Assembly: GCA_012517475.1 (NCBI GenBank)
Contig: JAAYUV010000034.1
Coordinates: 34,638-98,637 of the forward strand
From: Peptococcaceae bacterium
Lineage (GTDB): Bacteria > Bacillota > Desulfitobacteriia > Desulfitobacteriales > Syntrophobotulaceae
DNA: 64,000 nucleotides
Direction of reading: 5' to 3'
Under the pieces are notes generated by a model, which made no database searches, was not told where the DNA came from, and saw only the letters and a program-made list of their open reading frames with translations. A program made the position numbers and the translations under genes. Position 1 is the first letter of the stretch. The number at the start of each line of letters is the position of its first letter. Of this stretch, positions 26,240 to 35,138 are shown piece by piece.

Positions 26240-26311
26240 ACTGGGAATAGAAGGAAATTGTTTATAAATGGCAAAATATGCTACACGCATGTTTTGCTAT
26301 TTTTATTTTGA
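25968..26311 (+). repeat. left copy of the direct repeat bracketing the CRISPR island
   Basis: The aroB 3' end, its stop, a short spacer and the first ~44 bp of the next pilus gene. It matches 37247-37591. Between about 25979 and 26100 the copies differ at roughly one base in six, mostly at third codon positions; from about 26101 to 26311 I count only two differences. Confidence 0.93.
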
Positions 26312-26318
26312 TTATTAA
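26268..26318 (+). pseudogene. truncated start of a pilus gene, left copy
   Basis: Sixteen codons, starting MAKYATRMFCYFYF, match the start of the pseudopilin gene at 37548 and then stop (TAA) after the duplicated segment ends. This is the expected debris of an insertion between aroB and that gene. Confidence 0.75.
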
Positions 26319-26609
26319 GTATTTTAAAGGTAATTGAGGGAAAATGTGGAATTAAAAATGCATCAGCTTTAAAATAGTTCTTTAGACACCAGAAGGAGCT
26401 GATTGGACAAACTATTATCTCAGTACTGACTATGAGTTTTAATTTTTAGCTAAGGTAATGATGATAATGATAAAGGTTTTTCTGGATCTTGATGAGCCAG
26501 CGGAGATCTTTATTGAGGGAATATCCATGGGTAAGGGCGGAGAAATGGGATAGTATGAGTTTTGTCCGGCGGATGTAAAAGTGACGGATTGTTGGGGAGG
26601 AAGGAAATA
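26319..26609 (+). other. cas leader region; nothing certain beyond a 31-codon frame
   Basis: About 290 AT-rich bp between the left direct repeat and cas3. The only frame with any promise is 26458-26553 (31 codons, acidic, containing KVFLDLDEPAEIFIEGISMG), with AAGG just before it; no family recognised. No good sigma-A promoter is visible, although one for the cas operon should be here. Confidence 0.35.
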
Positions 26610-29465
26610 ATGAACTTGGAAGGTTGGACGGCGAAGGTACTCTGGGCAAAAAAAGCTAAAGGCAACCAAGAAAAGCAATGGCTTCCGCTTGTGATACATA
26701 TGTCAGATGCCGCAGAAATCGCAAAATTGGTTTGGCATCATTGGCTTTCTTCTTGTACTAAGCGAAAGATTACCCGCAGTATTTTCGTGACCCAAGAAGG
26801 TGCTGCCGATTTTGAGGATGCGGCGCTGCCATGTTTTGTTTTCCTTGCAGCAGGACATGATTTGGGCAAGGCAATACCTGCTTTTCAGGGGAAGCTTAGT
26901 AATTCAGAATTTGACGAGCAGCTGCGCAAGCAACTAATTGACGCAGGCCTGTCGATTCCAAATAACATTCATTTCCGTCAAGTGCGGCATTTTTGGGCAT
27001 CCCAGCTTATTTTGAGACGGTTTGGATTCTCTCGGAAGCTGGCGGTGATTCCCGGCGGACATCATGGACAACCTCCAAGTTATAAACAGTTGGATGAGCT
27101 TGGAACGGCTTATCAGACGGACTTGGGATGGGAGCAAGGGCAAGAAGCCTGGAGTAAGCTGCAGCAGGAATTATTGGCATATGCGCTCATGCTTGCCGGT
27201 GTTTCGGAGCAGGAAGCGCAGTCCTGGCAGCCGGACATTACAGCTCAGGTACTGCTCAGTGGGCTGGTTATTATGGTGGACTGGATTGTCAGCAATGAAA
27301 TATATTTCCCGTATATAGATTTATCCGGTAGTGCAAGCTTGTCAAATAAGCGAGCTATGGCCGCATGGAAGGAAATCGATCTGCCTGAGTGCTGGAGCCC
27401 GGATAATGCCTGGGACTGGATGGGTGAAAAGTTTTACGAAAAACGTTTTGAGCTTAAAAAGCCGCGCCCGGTGCAAACCGCCATCCTGAACTTGCTTGGG
27501 AATGTGTCACGCCCGGGAATAGTGATACTCGAAGCGCCAATGGGCGAAGGAAAAACCGAAGCTTCTCTGGCGGCGGCAGAGCTTTTGGCAAATATGACGA
27601 AACGGAGCGGTGTATTTTTCGCTTTGCCGACACAAGCAACTGCCAACGGTTTGTTTTTGCGGATCTGCAGTTGGATTGAACGGCTGGAGGATGGAGTTGA
27701 CCACGCCGTACAACTTGCCCATGGCAAGGCCGATCTTAACGAGCTGTATAACAAAATCCAAACGTCTACAAAGGAAATGGGCGGTTTTTGGGTGGGCGGA
27801 GAAGAAAGCGAGGAAACCGGTGATGATGCCATCATCGTCCATGAATGGTTTTCCGGACGTAAAAAAGGCATTCTTGCAGACTTTGTCATCGGTACCATTG
27901 ACCAGGTACTTATGGCTGGATTGAAGCAAAAACATCTGGCTTTGCGGCACCTGGGACTTGCCAATAAGGTTGTAATTCTGGATGAATGCCACGCTTATGA
28001 CGCTTATATGAGCCAATATCTCTATAAAGTTCTAAACTGGTTGGGCGCATACGGCGCACCGGTGGTTGTTCTTTCCGCAACGCTGCCGGGAGATAAACGC
28101 AAACAGCTGATTGACGCCTATTTGAACCGGGAAAGCGCGCCTGTAAGGGAATATGATCCGGTATTTGATAAGGAAAAACCTGAAGCTCCGCCATTGCCTC
28201 CGTGGGCAACTACCTGTGATTATCCGATCATTACTTTCACCGATGACTGCGATATACATCAGGAAAAGATCAGCGGCGAACGGCGTCCGCTTGAAGTTGC
28301 GCTTAAAGTTTTGCCGGATGATGAACAAATCGCGTTGGTTCTGGCAGACTTGCTTTCCGAGGGCGGCTGTGCCGGAATTATTGTCAACACCGTAAAACGC
28401 GCTCAAAAGGTTGCTTGTAAACTTAACGAATTCTTTGACGAAGATTGCGTCCAGCTGTTGCATTCCCGCTTTCTTGCCATGGACCGGGCGCAAAAGGAAA
28501 AGGACCTTTTCGAGAAATTGGGTGCTGACAGTGAAAGAGAAAACAGACGCCCGAAGCGCTGTATTGTGGTTGGTACTCAGATCTTCGAGCAAAGCTGTGA
28601 TCTTGATTTTGACGTTTTAATTTCGGATATCTGCCCCATGGATTTGCTTATTCAGCGCCTTGGCCGGCTGCACCGGCACCGGCGCAGCCGCCTGCCCAAG
28701 CTGCTTGAGGCCCGGTGCTTTATTACCGGTATGAATGATGCCGGTTTTGACCGCGGCGCCGAACTTGTTTATGGTAAATATCTTTTAATGAACACACGGG
28801 CATTGCTTCCATCATCTATAAGATTGCCCGACGACATTCCCCAGCTGGTGCAGGAGACCTATCGGCCGGAGGGATTGCCGATGCCGCCGGAATTACAGCC
28901 GGAGTATGAGGCCGCAAAAGAGAAACAAGAACAGAAAATAGCAAAAAAAATAGCAAAAGCGCATGATTTTCAAATATGTGATCCGTATAAGGGAATGGGT
29001 GATCTGGTCGGCTGGCTGGATACAAGTATTACAGAAGACCCATCCGGTAAACGTGGCGAGGCGGCAGTGCGCGATACGGAAGATTCACTTGAAGTTTTAG
29101 TTGTACAGCGGCGCGGCAAAGAGTACTATATGCTGCCTTGGCTTGCCAAATTCAAAGGTCGAAAAATCCCTTCGAATATGCCTCCGGAAACGGAACTTGC
29201 CCGGGCGATGGCAGAATGCAGCATACAGCTTCCCCGCGAGCTGTGTTGGAAATTGGACGACACCATCAGGGAACTGGAGAAAATTTCTCTGCAGGCGTTA
29301 TGGGCGTGGCAGCAATCACCCTGGCTCAAAGGAGAATTATTTTTGGTGCTCGATGAGAAGCTTAGCACAGAACTATGCGGGTATCATCTGCAGTATGATC
29401 AACGCTATGGGATGCTTGCAAAGAAAATAGAAGAGGGGGATGTGAATGCGGGAGAAGGCATTTAA
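26610..29465 (+). CDS. cas3: CRISPR-associated helicase/nuclease Cas3 (type I-E)
   Basis: A 951-residue HD nuclease plus superfamily 2 helicase. The HD domain shows HMSDAAEIAKLVW (near 30) and AAGHDLGKAIPAF (near 82) as metal-binding motifs, with further His in PGGHHGQPP. The helicase has Walker A APMGEGKTEASL (near 310), motif II LDECHAYDAYM (near 457) and motif VI QRLGRLHRHRR (near 680). It degrades DNA marked by Cascade. ATG at 26610 is chosen because GGGGAGGAAGG precedes it; an earlier frame start adds 16 unlikely residues. It overlaps cse1 by 20 bp. Confidence 0.96.
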   Translation: MNLEGWTAKVLWAKKAKGNQEKQWLPLVIHMSDAAEIAKLVWHHWLSSCTKRKITRSIFVTQEGAADFEDAALPCFVFLAAGHDLGKAIPAFQGKLSNSEFDEQLRKQLIDAGLSIPNNIHFRQVRHFWASQLILRRFGFSRKLAVIPGGHHGQPPSYKQLDELGTAYQTDLGWEQGQEAWSKLQQELLAYALMLAGVSEQEAQSWQPDITAQVLLSGLVIMVDWIVSNEIYFPYIDLSGSASLSNKRAMAAWKEIDLPECWSPDNAWDWMGEKFYEKRFELKKPRPVQTAILNLLGNVSRPGIVILEAPMGEGKTEASLAAAELLANMTKRSGVFFALPTQATANGLFLRICSWIERLEDGVDHAVQLAHGKADLNELYNKIQTSTKEMGGFWVGGEESEETGDDAIIVHEWFSGRKKGILADFVIGTIDQVLMAGLKQKHLALRHLGLANKVVILDECHAYDAYMSQYLYKVLNWLGAYGAPVVVLSATLPGDKRKQLIDAYLNRESAPVREYDPVFDKEKPEAPPLPPWATTCDYPIITFTDDCDIHQEKISGERRPLEVALKVLPDDEQIALVLADLLSEGGCAGIIVNTVKRAQKVACKLNEFFDEDCVQLLHSRFLAMDRAQKEKDLFEKLGADSERENRRPKRCIVVGTQIFEQSCDLDFDVLISDICPMDLLIQRLGRLHRHRRSRLPKLLEARCFITGMNDAGFDRGAELVYGKYLLMNTRALLPSSIRLPDDIPQLVQETYRPEGLPMPPELQPEYEAAKEKQEQKIAKKIAKAHDFQICDPYKGMGDLVGWLDTSITEDPSGKRGEAAVRDTEDSLEVLVVQRRGKEYYMLPWLAKFKGRKIPSNMPPETELARAMAECSIQLPRELCWKLDDTIRELEKISLQALWAWQQSPWLKGELFLVLDEKLSTELCGYHLQYDQRYGMLAKKIEEGDVNAGEGI

Positions 29466-31035
29466 TTTATTGTATGAGCCGTGGATTATGGTGCTGAACT
29501 TGGAAGGAGAAACAGAAGAGGTCTCGTTGCTGACAGTCTTGGAACGTGCCCATGAATTCCGCTGCCTTGCCGGCGAACTGCCAACTCAGGACGTGGCAGT
29601 TCTGCGGCTGATACTGGCAACGCTGTATGCGACTTTCACCAGAGCGGATGGGCAGGGGAACCGAAAACCCATCAATAATTCACCGGAAGCATTGGAGCGA
29701 TGGAAAAGCTTATGGGAGCTTAAGCGTTTTCCTCTTGAACCAATCAAAACACGCTTGTGTCATTATGAAGAACGCTTTTTTCTCTTTCACCCGGAGCGGC
29801 CGTTTTATCAGGTAGCGGGGCTGGATAGGGGAACAAATTATACTGCCGCGAAGCTGTTGGGAAATCTTTCTGAGAGTGGCAATAAAGTCAGGCTGTTTCC
29901 GGTTAGAACCGGAGATGCAAAGCACTTCATATCTTATGCGGAGGCTGCAAGGTGGCTGCTGTATTTAAATGCTTTTGACGATACATCCAGTAAACCTTCG
30001 GTTCGCGGACAGAAAATGCTTTCTCCCGGTGCAGGGTGGCTTGGAAAGCTTGGCATAATTTACGCAAATGGTACCAATCTTTTTGAAACACTTATGTTGA
30101 ATTTTGTATTGATTAATGATAATGGCGAGCCCTGGAGCAATGGTCATGCGGTATGGGAGCTTGATGAGCCGAGAACGGATGAACGGGTAGAAATTGTACT
30201 TCCCCAGGATTGGCTCACAATACTTACACTGCAGTCGCGCCGCCTGCTCCTACAGAGGGAGGGGAGCTACGTTGTAGGTTACAGATTGTTGGGTGGTGAC
30301 TTCTTTCTAAAAGAAAACGCATTTACAGAGCAAATGACGCTCTGGAGAAAAGATTCGAGGGAAGATGTATATCTTCCTAAACGTCATGATCCCTCCAGAC
30401 AATTGTGGAGAGATTTATCTGCTTTCCTTGCGGACGGAGAAGGTCTCAGAAAACCCGGGATAGTCCGTTGGTTATCAATAATAAAAGATCAAGGTCACAT
30501 CAATCATATGGTAACCTTACAGATAGCAGGTGTGAAATATGGTGACAAAGATTTCTTTGTCACGGATGTATTTCAAGATTCCCTTACCATCAACGCAAAT
30601 ATGGTATCTCAGCTCGGGCAAGGATGGGTTACACAGATCATAAGGCTTCTTTCCATCACCGAGGATTGTGTCAAGCTGTTGTCCGTCCTCGCTGCCGATT
30701 TGGCTAAAGCCTCCGGAGACAGTGATAGTTTGCATCATACGGCCGGAGCGGGTAATGGCAGCGCTGCTAAAGCCGAGGCCTACTTCCGGCTGGACATGCC
30801 ATTTCGAAAATGGCTCGCTAATATCGATCCTATGCAAACCGATATAGCTAAGGCGGAGCAGGAATGGAAAAATATTGTTAGAGGGATTCTCTTGCAGCTT
30901 GGGGAAGAGATGACGCACCAATCAGGTGAAAAAGCCATTATAGGCCGCTGGGTGAAGGGAAGGCTTTATACTGCACCGGCCGCGTTGGCAAAATTTCGTT
31001 CAAAGATTATACGTACTATAGAGAAAGGAGGTTGA
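29446..31035 (+). CDS. cse1: Cascade large subunit Cse1/CasA (Cas8e)
   Basis: A 529-residue type I-E large subunit, responsible for PAM recognition and Cas3 recruitment. It starts KAFNLLYEPWIMVLN, the usual Cse1 opening; RPFYQVAGLDRGTNYTAAKL and the later LYLNAFDDTSSKPSVRGQKML are further family landmarks, and the C-terminal four-helix bundle follows. Length is within the family range. ATG at 29446 lies inside cas3 with GAGGGGGATG in front; cse2 starts four bases after its stop. Confidence 0.93.
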   Translation: MREKAFNLLYEPWIMVLNLEGETEEVSLLTVLERAHEFRCLAGELPTQDVAVLRLILATLYATFTRADGQGNRKPINNSPEALERWKSLWELKRFPLEPIKTRLCHYEERFFLFHPERPFYQVAGLDRGTNYTAAKLLGNLSESGNKVRLFPVRTGDAKHFISYAEAARWLLYLNAFDDTSSKPSVRGQKMLSPGAGWLGKLGIIYANGTNLFETLMLNFVLINDNGEPWSNGHAVWELDEPRTDERVEIVLPQDWLTILTLQSRRLLLQREGSYVVGYRLLGGDFFLKENAFTEQMTLWRKDSREDVYLPKRHDPSRQLWRDLSAFLADGEGLRKPGIVRWLSIIKDQGHINHMVTLQIAGVKYGDKDFFVTDVFQDSLTINANMVSQLGQGWVTQIIRLLSITEDCVKLLSVLAADLAKASGDSDSLHHTAGAGNGSAAKAEAYFRLDMPFRKWLANIDPMQTDIAKAEQEWKNIVRGILLQLGEEMTHQSGEKAIIGRWVKGRLYTAPAALAKFRSKIIRTIEKGG

Positions 31036-31039
31036 GAAT

Positions 31040-31672
31040 ATGAGTGAACGAGGAAAGTATGCCTATCAAATCAAAAAACTAACGCAGGAAAAAGTCGAAC
31101 GCCTTTTAGAGGAAAGCCCCTGGAGTCGTGCCATGCTGGCTAAGCTGCGCAGGGGAATTGGTAAGCAGCCGGGGGAACTGCCGGAACTGTTTGAAATTTT
31201 ACTAAGTGATATGCCGGAAGAACTATATGGTAAAGGTGATGAGCCAAGTTACTCAGAATGGGCAATTTATACAGCGTTAACGCTGTTTGCTTTGCATCAG
31301 CAGGGTAAAGACCACCCTATAAGTATAAGTGGAAAAACAGAGAATAAAAATACAGGCAATTCTTTGGGAACTGCTGTAGGATATTTAGTGAAACAAGACA
31401 GAGATCGTGAGCCTGCTATTAAGCGGCGTTTTGATGCCGTGGCCACAGCGAATGAGTTTACCGAGTTTGCGCATCACGCCCGCGGCCTGATCCGACTGCT
31501 CAGGGCGGGGGATATTGCACTTGATTATCCGCGTTTTGCGGAGGATTTATTTTGGTATCAGTTTGATGAAACGAGGAATCGGGTACGACTGCGTTGGGGC
31601 GAGGATTATTATCGCAACGCACAGCCGAATGCTGAGAAAGAAAATGGAGGGATTGGAAATGAGCAATCGTAA
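31040..31672 (+). CDS. cse2: Cascade small subunit Cse2/CasB
   Basis: A 210-residue all-helical small subunit of type I-E Cascade, two copies of which stabilise the R-loop. Landmarks: SPWSRAMLAKLRRGIGKQPG near the start, YSEWAIYTALTLFALHQQGK in the middle and RLLRAGDIALDYPRFAEDLF near the end. AGGAGGTTGAG gives a strong ribosome-binding site. It overlaps the cas7 start by 14 bp. Confidence 0.93.
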   Translation: MSERGKYAYQIKKLTQEKVERLLEESPWSRAMLAKLRRGIGKQPGELPELFEILLSDMPEELYGKGDEPSYSEWAIYTALTLFALHQQGKDHPISISGKTENKNTGNSLGTAVGYLVKQDRDREPAIKRRFDAVATANEFTEFAHHARGLIRLLRAGDIALDYPRFAEDLFWYQFDETRNRVRLRWGEDYYRNAQPNAEKENGGIGNEQS

Positions 31673-32750
31673 GAATCGTGTTTTTGTAGATATTCATGTA
31701 ATCCAGTCACTGCCGCCGAGTTGTGTTAACAGGGATGATACCGGAAGCCCTAAGACCGCTGTATACGGTGGCGTACGTCGTGCGCGGGTTTCCTCTCAAT
31801 CTTGGAAACATGCCATGCGGGAGATGTTTAAAGAATATTTTAGTGAGAGTGAATTAAGTGAACGTACAAAGAAAATTGTTGATAAGGTTGCGGATCAGAT
31901 TTGCACTTTGTTTAATACCGGTAAGGAAGATGCAATGACAGCAGCTGAAAAAATTATCAATCAGGCAGGGGTCAGTACTAAAGATTCAGAAGCAAAAGCA
32001 CTTTTCTTTATGAGCAGCAAGCAGGCCGAAAATCTGGCACGCATGGCTCTCATGAAACCTCTGCCAGGTAAGAAAGAGGTACAGGCGGCACTCAATGCGG
32101 GAAAGGGTATTGATATTGCTTTATTTGGCCGTATGGTGGCTGATGACCCAGCTTTGAATACTGATGCCTCCGCTCAAGTTGCCCACGCGATTTCAACCCA
32201 CAAGGTGGAAAATGAATACGATTATTATACGGCGATTGACGACCGCACGCCGGAGGATCAGGCAGGTGCAGGGATGATCGGCACCATTGAATTTAATTCT
32301 TCTACTCTTTATCGATATGCTACGGTTGCAGCCCATGATTTGAAAAATAACCTCGGTGATGCCAATGCCGTTGCAAAGGCCGTCAAAGAATTTATCCGTG
32401 CTTTTGTCTGCTCCATGCCTACCGGAAAACTGAACACGTTTGCCAATAGCACTCCGCCTTATGCGGTGATGGTCGCTTTTCGCCGAGATCAGCCTGTTAA
32501 TTTGGTGGGAGCATTCGAGACTCCGGTCAAGGCAGGAGAAGGTGGTTATCAGGGAAAGTCAGCAAAAGCGCTGGCAGATTATGCGAAAATTGTCTATCGC
32601 AACTTCTTTAATGAACCGGAAAAAGCATTTTTTAGCGCTATCGGTAATGAACTAACCGGATTAGGCGATGCGTTGGAGTTACCAGAACTATTGAATAAGA
32701 CGGAGCAAGTTGTGGCCGGATTTTTGCTTGAGGATGGGGTGCAGGCATGA
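31659..32750 (+). CDS. cas7: Cascade backbone subunit Cas7e/CasC
   Basis: A 363-residue RAMP protein, six copies of which wrap the crRNA. The start FVDIHVIQSLPPSCVNRDDT and GSPKTAVYGGVRRARVSSQS are the typical Cas7e opening; SCMPTGK-type later residues appear as FVCSMPTGKLNTFANSTPPY. ATG at 31659 follows GGAGGGATTGG; the frame is open much further upstream, but that part overlaps cse2 and is rejected. It overlaps cas5 by four bases (ATGA). Confidence 0.95.
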   Translation: MSNRKNRVFVDIHVIQSLPPSCVNRDDTGSPKTAVYGGVRRARVSSQSWKHAMREMFKEYFSESELSERTKKIVDKVADQICTLFNTGKEDAMTAAEKIINQAGVSTKDSEAKALFFMSSKQAENLARMALMKPLPGKKEVQAALNAGKGIDIALFGRMVADDPALNTDASAQVAHAISTHKVENEYDYYTAIDDRTPEDQAGAGMIGTIEFNSSTLYRYATVAAHDLKNNLGDANAVAKAVKEFIRAFVCSMPTGKLNTFANSTPPYAVMVAFRRDQPVNLVGAFETPVKAGEGGYQGKSAKALADYAKIVYRNFFNEPEKAFFSAIGNELTGLGDALELPELLNKTEQVVAGFLLEDGVQA

Positions 32751-33451
32751 GCACTTTGTTGCTGCGCTTGGCGGCCCCCTTACAGTCTTGGGGTGTTGCC
32801 AGTAAATTCGATACCCGTGACACAGCCAGAGAGCCAACCAAAAGTGGAGTGATCGGGTTGTTGGCTGCGGCACTGGGACGCAGCCGGACCGAAGGATTGG
32901 AAGATTTGAACGATCTCCGCTTCGGCGTAAGAATAGATCAACCGGGAACATCTCTGCGGGATTTTCATACTGCGCGGCTGAACGAGCAAGATCCGCCGTT
33001 TGTTACAACTCGTTACTATCTGGCTGATGCAGTGTTTCTGGTGGGTCTGGAGGGCGAAGATGATTTTCTGCAAGAGCTTATAGAGGCGCTGGAGAATCCG
33101 GTTTTTCCACTTTACTTAGGCCGGCGCTCTTGCCCGCCGGCGGGTAGGCTGGTACTGGGGCTGCGGGAGCGGGATCTTCCGCAAGCCCTTGAGGAGGAGC
33201 CTTGGCAAGCCTGTGAGTGGTTTCAAAAGAAGAATGTGGAACAGATCAGGCTAACCATCGTTTACGATGCACAGCCGAATGAGCAGGGAGCATTTTTACG
33301 GCGGGATTTACCGGTTTCTTTTGACCAGCGACACCGCCGATATGGCTTTCGGATGGTGAGGGATATCGCTGAGGCAATAGCTACCCGGGCGCCACAACAC
33401 CTGAGAGAGTTGCCGACAGGCCATGATGCAATGGCCGGATGGGGGGATTAA
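32747..33451 (+). CDS. cas5: Cascade subunit Cas5e/CasD
   Basis: A 234-residue RAMP protein that caps the crRNA 5' handle. It opens LLLRLAAPLQSWGVASKFDT, then REPTKSGVIGLLAAALGRSR, both highly typical, and has LYLGRRSCPPAGRLVLGL in the middle. It overlaps cas7 by four bases and shares one base with cas6e (TAATG). Full length. Confidence 0.95.
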   Translation: MSTLLLRLAAPLQSWGVASKFDTRDTAREPTKSGVIGLLAAALGRSRTEGLEDLNDLRFGVRIDQPGTSLRDFHTARLNEQDPPFVTTRYYLADAVFLVGLEGEDDFLQELIEALENPVFPLYLGRRSCPPAGRLVLGLRERDLPQALEEEPWQACEWFQKKNVEQIRLTIVYDAQPNEQGAFLRRDLPVSFDQRHRRYGFRMVRDIAEAIATRAPQHLRELPTGHDAMAGWGD

Positions 33452-34119
33452 TGGATATGTATCTATCAAGAATCGCTTTGAATACACGTAGGAAAAGCAC
33501 GATGACAGCCCTCGCCTCGCCTCAGAAGCTGCATGCAGCAGTGGAAAGCAGTTTTCCGCCTGATTTAGCGGAGAAAGGCCGTAATCTTTGGCGGATTGAC
33601 CGGCTGGGTAGTGCTCTGTATCTCCTTGTGCTTAGCAATCGAAAGCCAGATTTTTCACATATTGTGGAACAATTTGGCTGGCCAGGCACTGAACAAAAAT
33701 GAGAAACGAAAAATTATGTTCAGTTGATGGAACGGATTAAAGCAGGACAACGATGGCAGTTTCGGCTACGCGCGAACCCGGTTCACAGTGTCAAGCAGAC
33801 TAGCGGCTTACATACACATGAACCCGCAAAGCGCGGCAAAGTATATGCGCATGTTACCGTGCAGCAAAAGGAACAATGGTTGTTTGAACGTGCTGCAAAG
33901 TACGGTTTTAACCTTCAGGAAGGTTCGTTTCGTGTTGTGCAGCAGGAAGTACGGCAGTTCCTGCGTCATCGCAAACCGGTGACACTGGGTATAGCGACTT
34001 TCGAGGGTATTCTGGAAGTTGTGGATGCAACGCTGTTTCTTCGCGCACTGACCTGTGGGATAGGTCGGGCCAAGGCGTATGGCTGTGGCTTGCTGACCAT
34101 AGCCAGGGTGCCGTCATGA
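33451..34119 (+). pseudogene. cas6e: crRNA endonuclease Cas6e/CasE interrupted by an in-frame TGA
   Basis: Read through, the frame gives 222 codons, the normal Cas6e length. The first part (MYLSRIALNTRRKSTM, with the candidate catalytic His in QKLHAAVE) ends at TGA 33700-33702 after GWPGTEQK. The same frame then continues ETKNYVQLMERIKAGQRWQF, RLRANPVHSVK and the RNA-binding GIGRAKAYGCGLL loop up to 34119. Related Cas6e proteins often have Trp at this point, so TGG to TGA is the simplest explanation. No SECIS-like hairpin is seen after the TGA. Either the gene is inactivated, or TGA is read through at a low rate. A sequencing error cannot be excluded. ATG at 33451 overlaps the cas5 stop. Confidence 0.85.
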
Positions 34120-35138
34120 GTGGAATTCCTGGGATGGAGCGGCCCGAACTCCAGACATTGCCTACGATGAGGGAGCGGATTTCATTTTTATACTTGGAGC
34201 GGTGTTTAATAAGCCGGCAGGATAACGCAATTACAGTTACTGATTTGCGCGGAACGGTACATGTACCGGCTGCCGCACTAAGTGTAATTTTACTGGGTCC
34301 GGGCACCAATGTTTCGCATCGTGCAATGGAACTTATCGGCGATACCGGAGCCAGCGTTATTTGGGTTGGAGAGCATGGGGTGCGGTATTACGCACATGGA
34401 CGTCCGTTAACTCATGCATCCCGCATGTTAACCGCCCAGGCGGCGTTGGTTTCCAATACGCGCAGCCGCTTGGCAGTTGCCCGCCGTATGTATGCTATGC
34501 GTTTTACGGATGAAGATGTTAGCAAGCTGACTATGCAACAGCTGCGCGGCAGGGAGGGAGCAAGGGTTCGTTCCATCTATCGTAAAGCCGCTAAGAAGAC
34601 CGGGGTTTCCTGGAGCGGGCGGGAATATGATCCTAATGATTTTACCGCGAGCGATCCGGTAAACATGGCGCTTTCCGCTGCGCATGCCTGTCTCTATGGT
34701 GTGGCGCACAGCGTGATTACGGCGCTGGGATGTGCCCCTGGTCTCGGTTTTATTCACACAGGGCATGAGCGATCATTTGTATATGATATCGCTGATCTTT
34801 ATAAAGCGGATATTAGCATTCCGATTGCCTTTGAGGTGGCAGCGCAACAACCGGAGGATATCGGTGCGGTAACCCGGCGAGCTGTGCGCGATGCTATTGC
34901 GGACGGCAGTATCTTAGAGCGTATGGTCAAGGATATCCGTGAATTGCTTTTAGGAATCGCAGAAGACGGCTCACTGCAAGATGTGCCGGAGATTTATACC
35001 AATACCGTACATCTCTGGGATGATAAAAACGGTTTTGTGAAAAATGCCGTCTCTTATGGGAAGGAACTGGATGAACTAGACTCGGATGAGACGGAGCTCA
35101 CTGAGGGCTATGGTGCGCTGCTGGAGGATGATACATGA
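34116..35138 (+). CDS. cas1: CRISPR integrase Cas1 (type I-E)
   Basis: A 340-residue Cas1, the metal-dependent integrase that inserts new spacers together with Cas2. Landmarks are FLYLERCLISRQDNAITVTD, the GASVIWVGEHGVRYYAHGRP segment, and the catalytic FIHTGHERSFVYDIADLYKA with His and Asp. It is slightly longer than E. coli Cas1 through an acidic C-terminal tail (DSDETELTEGYGALLEDDT). It overlaps cas6e and cas2 by four bases each. Confidence 0.95.
   Translation: MSGIPGMERPELQTLPTMRERISFLYLERCLISRQDNAITVTDLRGTVHVPAAALSVILLGPGTNVSHRAMELIGDTGASVIWVGEHGVRYYAHGRPLTHASRMLTAQAALVSNTRSRLAVARRMYAMRFTDEDVSKLTMQQLRGREGARVRSIYRKAAKKTGVSWSGREYDPNDFTASDPVNMALSAAHACLYGVAHSVITALGCAPGLGFIHTGHERSFVYDIADLYKADISIPIAFEVAAQQPEDIGAVTRRAVRDAIADGSILERMVKDIRELLLGIAEDGSLQDVPEIYTNTVHLWDDKNGFVKNAVSYGKELDELDSDETELTEGYGALLEDDT

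Noticed and set aside
26439..26699. Minus-strand frames overlapping the cas3 start
   Set aside because: They cover the cas3 coding start in another frame, lack a ribosome-binding site and have no known family.
33700..33702. Selenocysteine as the meaning of the TGA in cas6e
   Set aside because: No stable hairpin of SECIS type follows the TGA, and Cas6e proteins are not known as selenoproteins.
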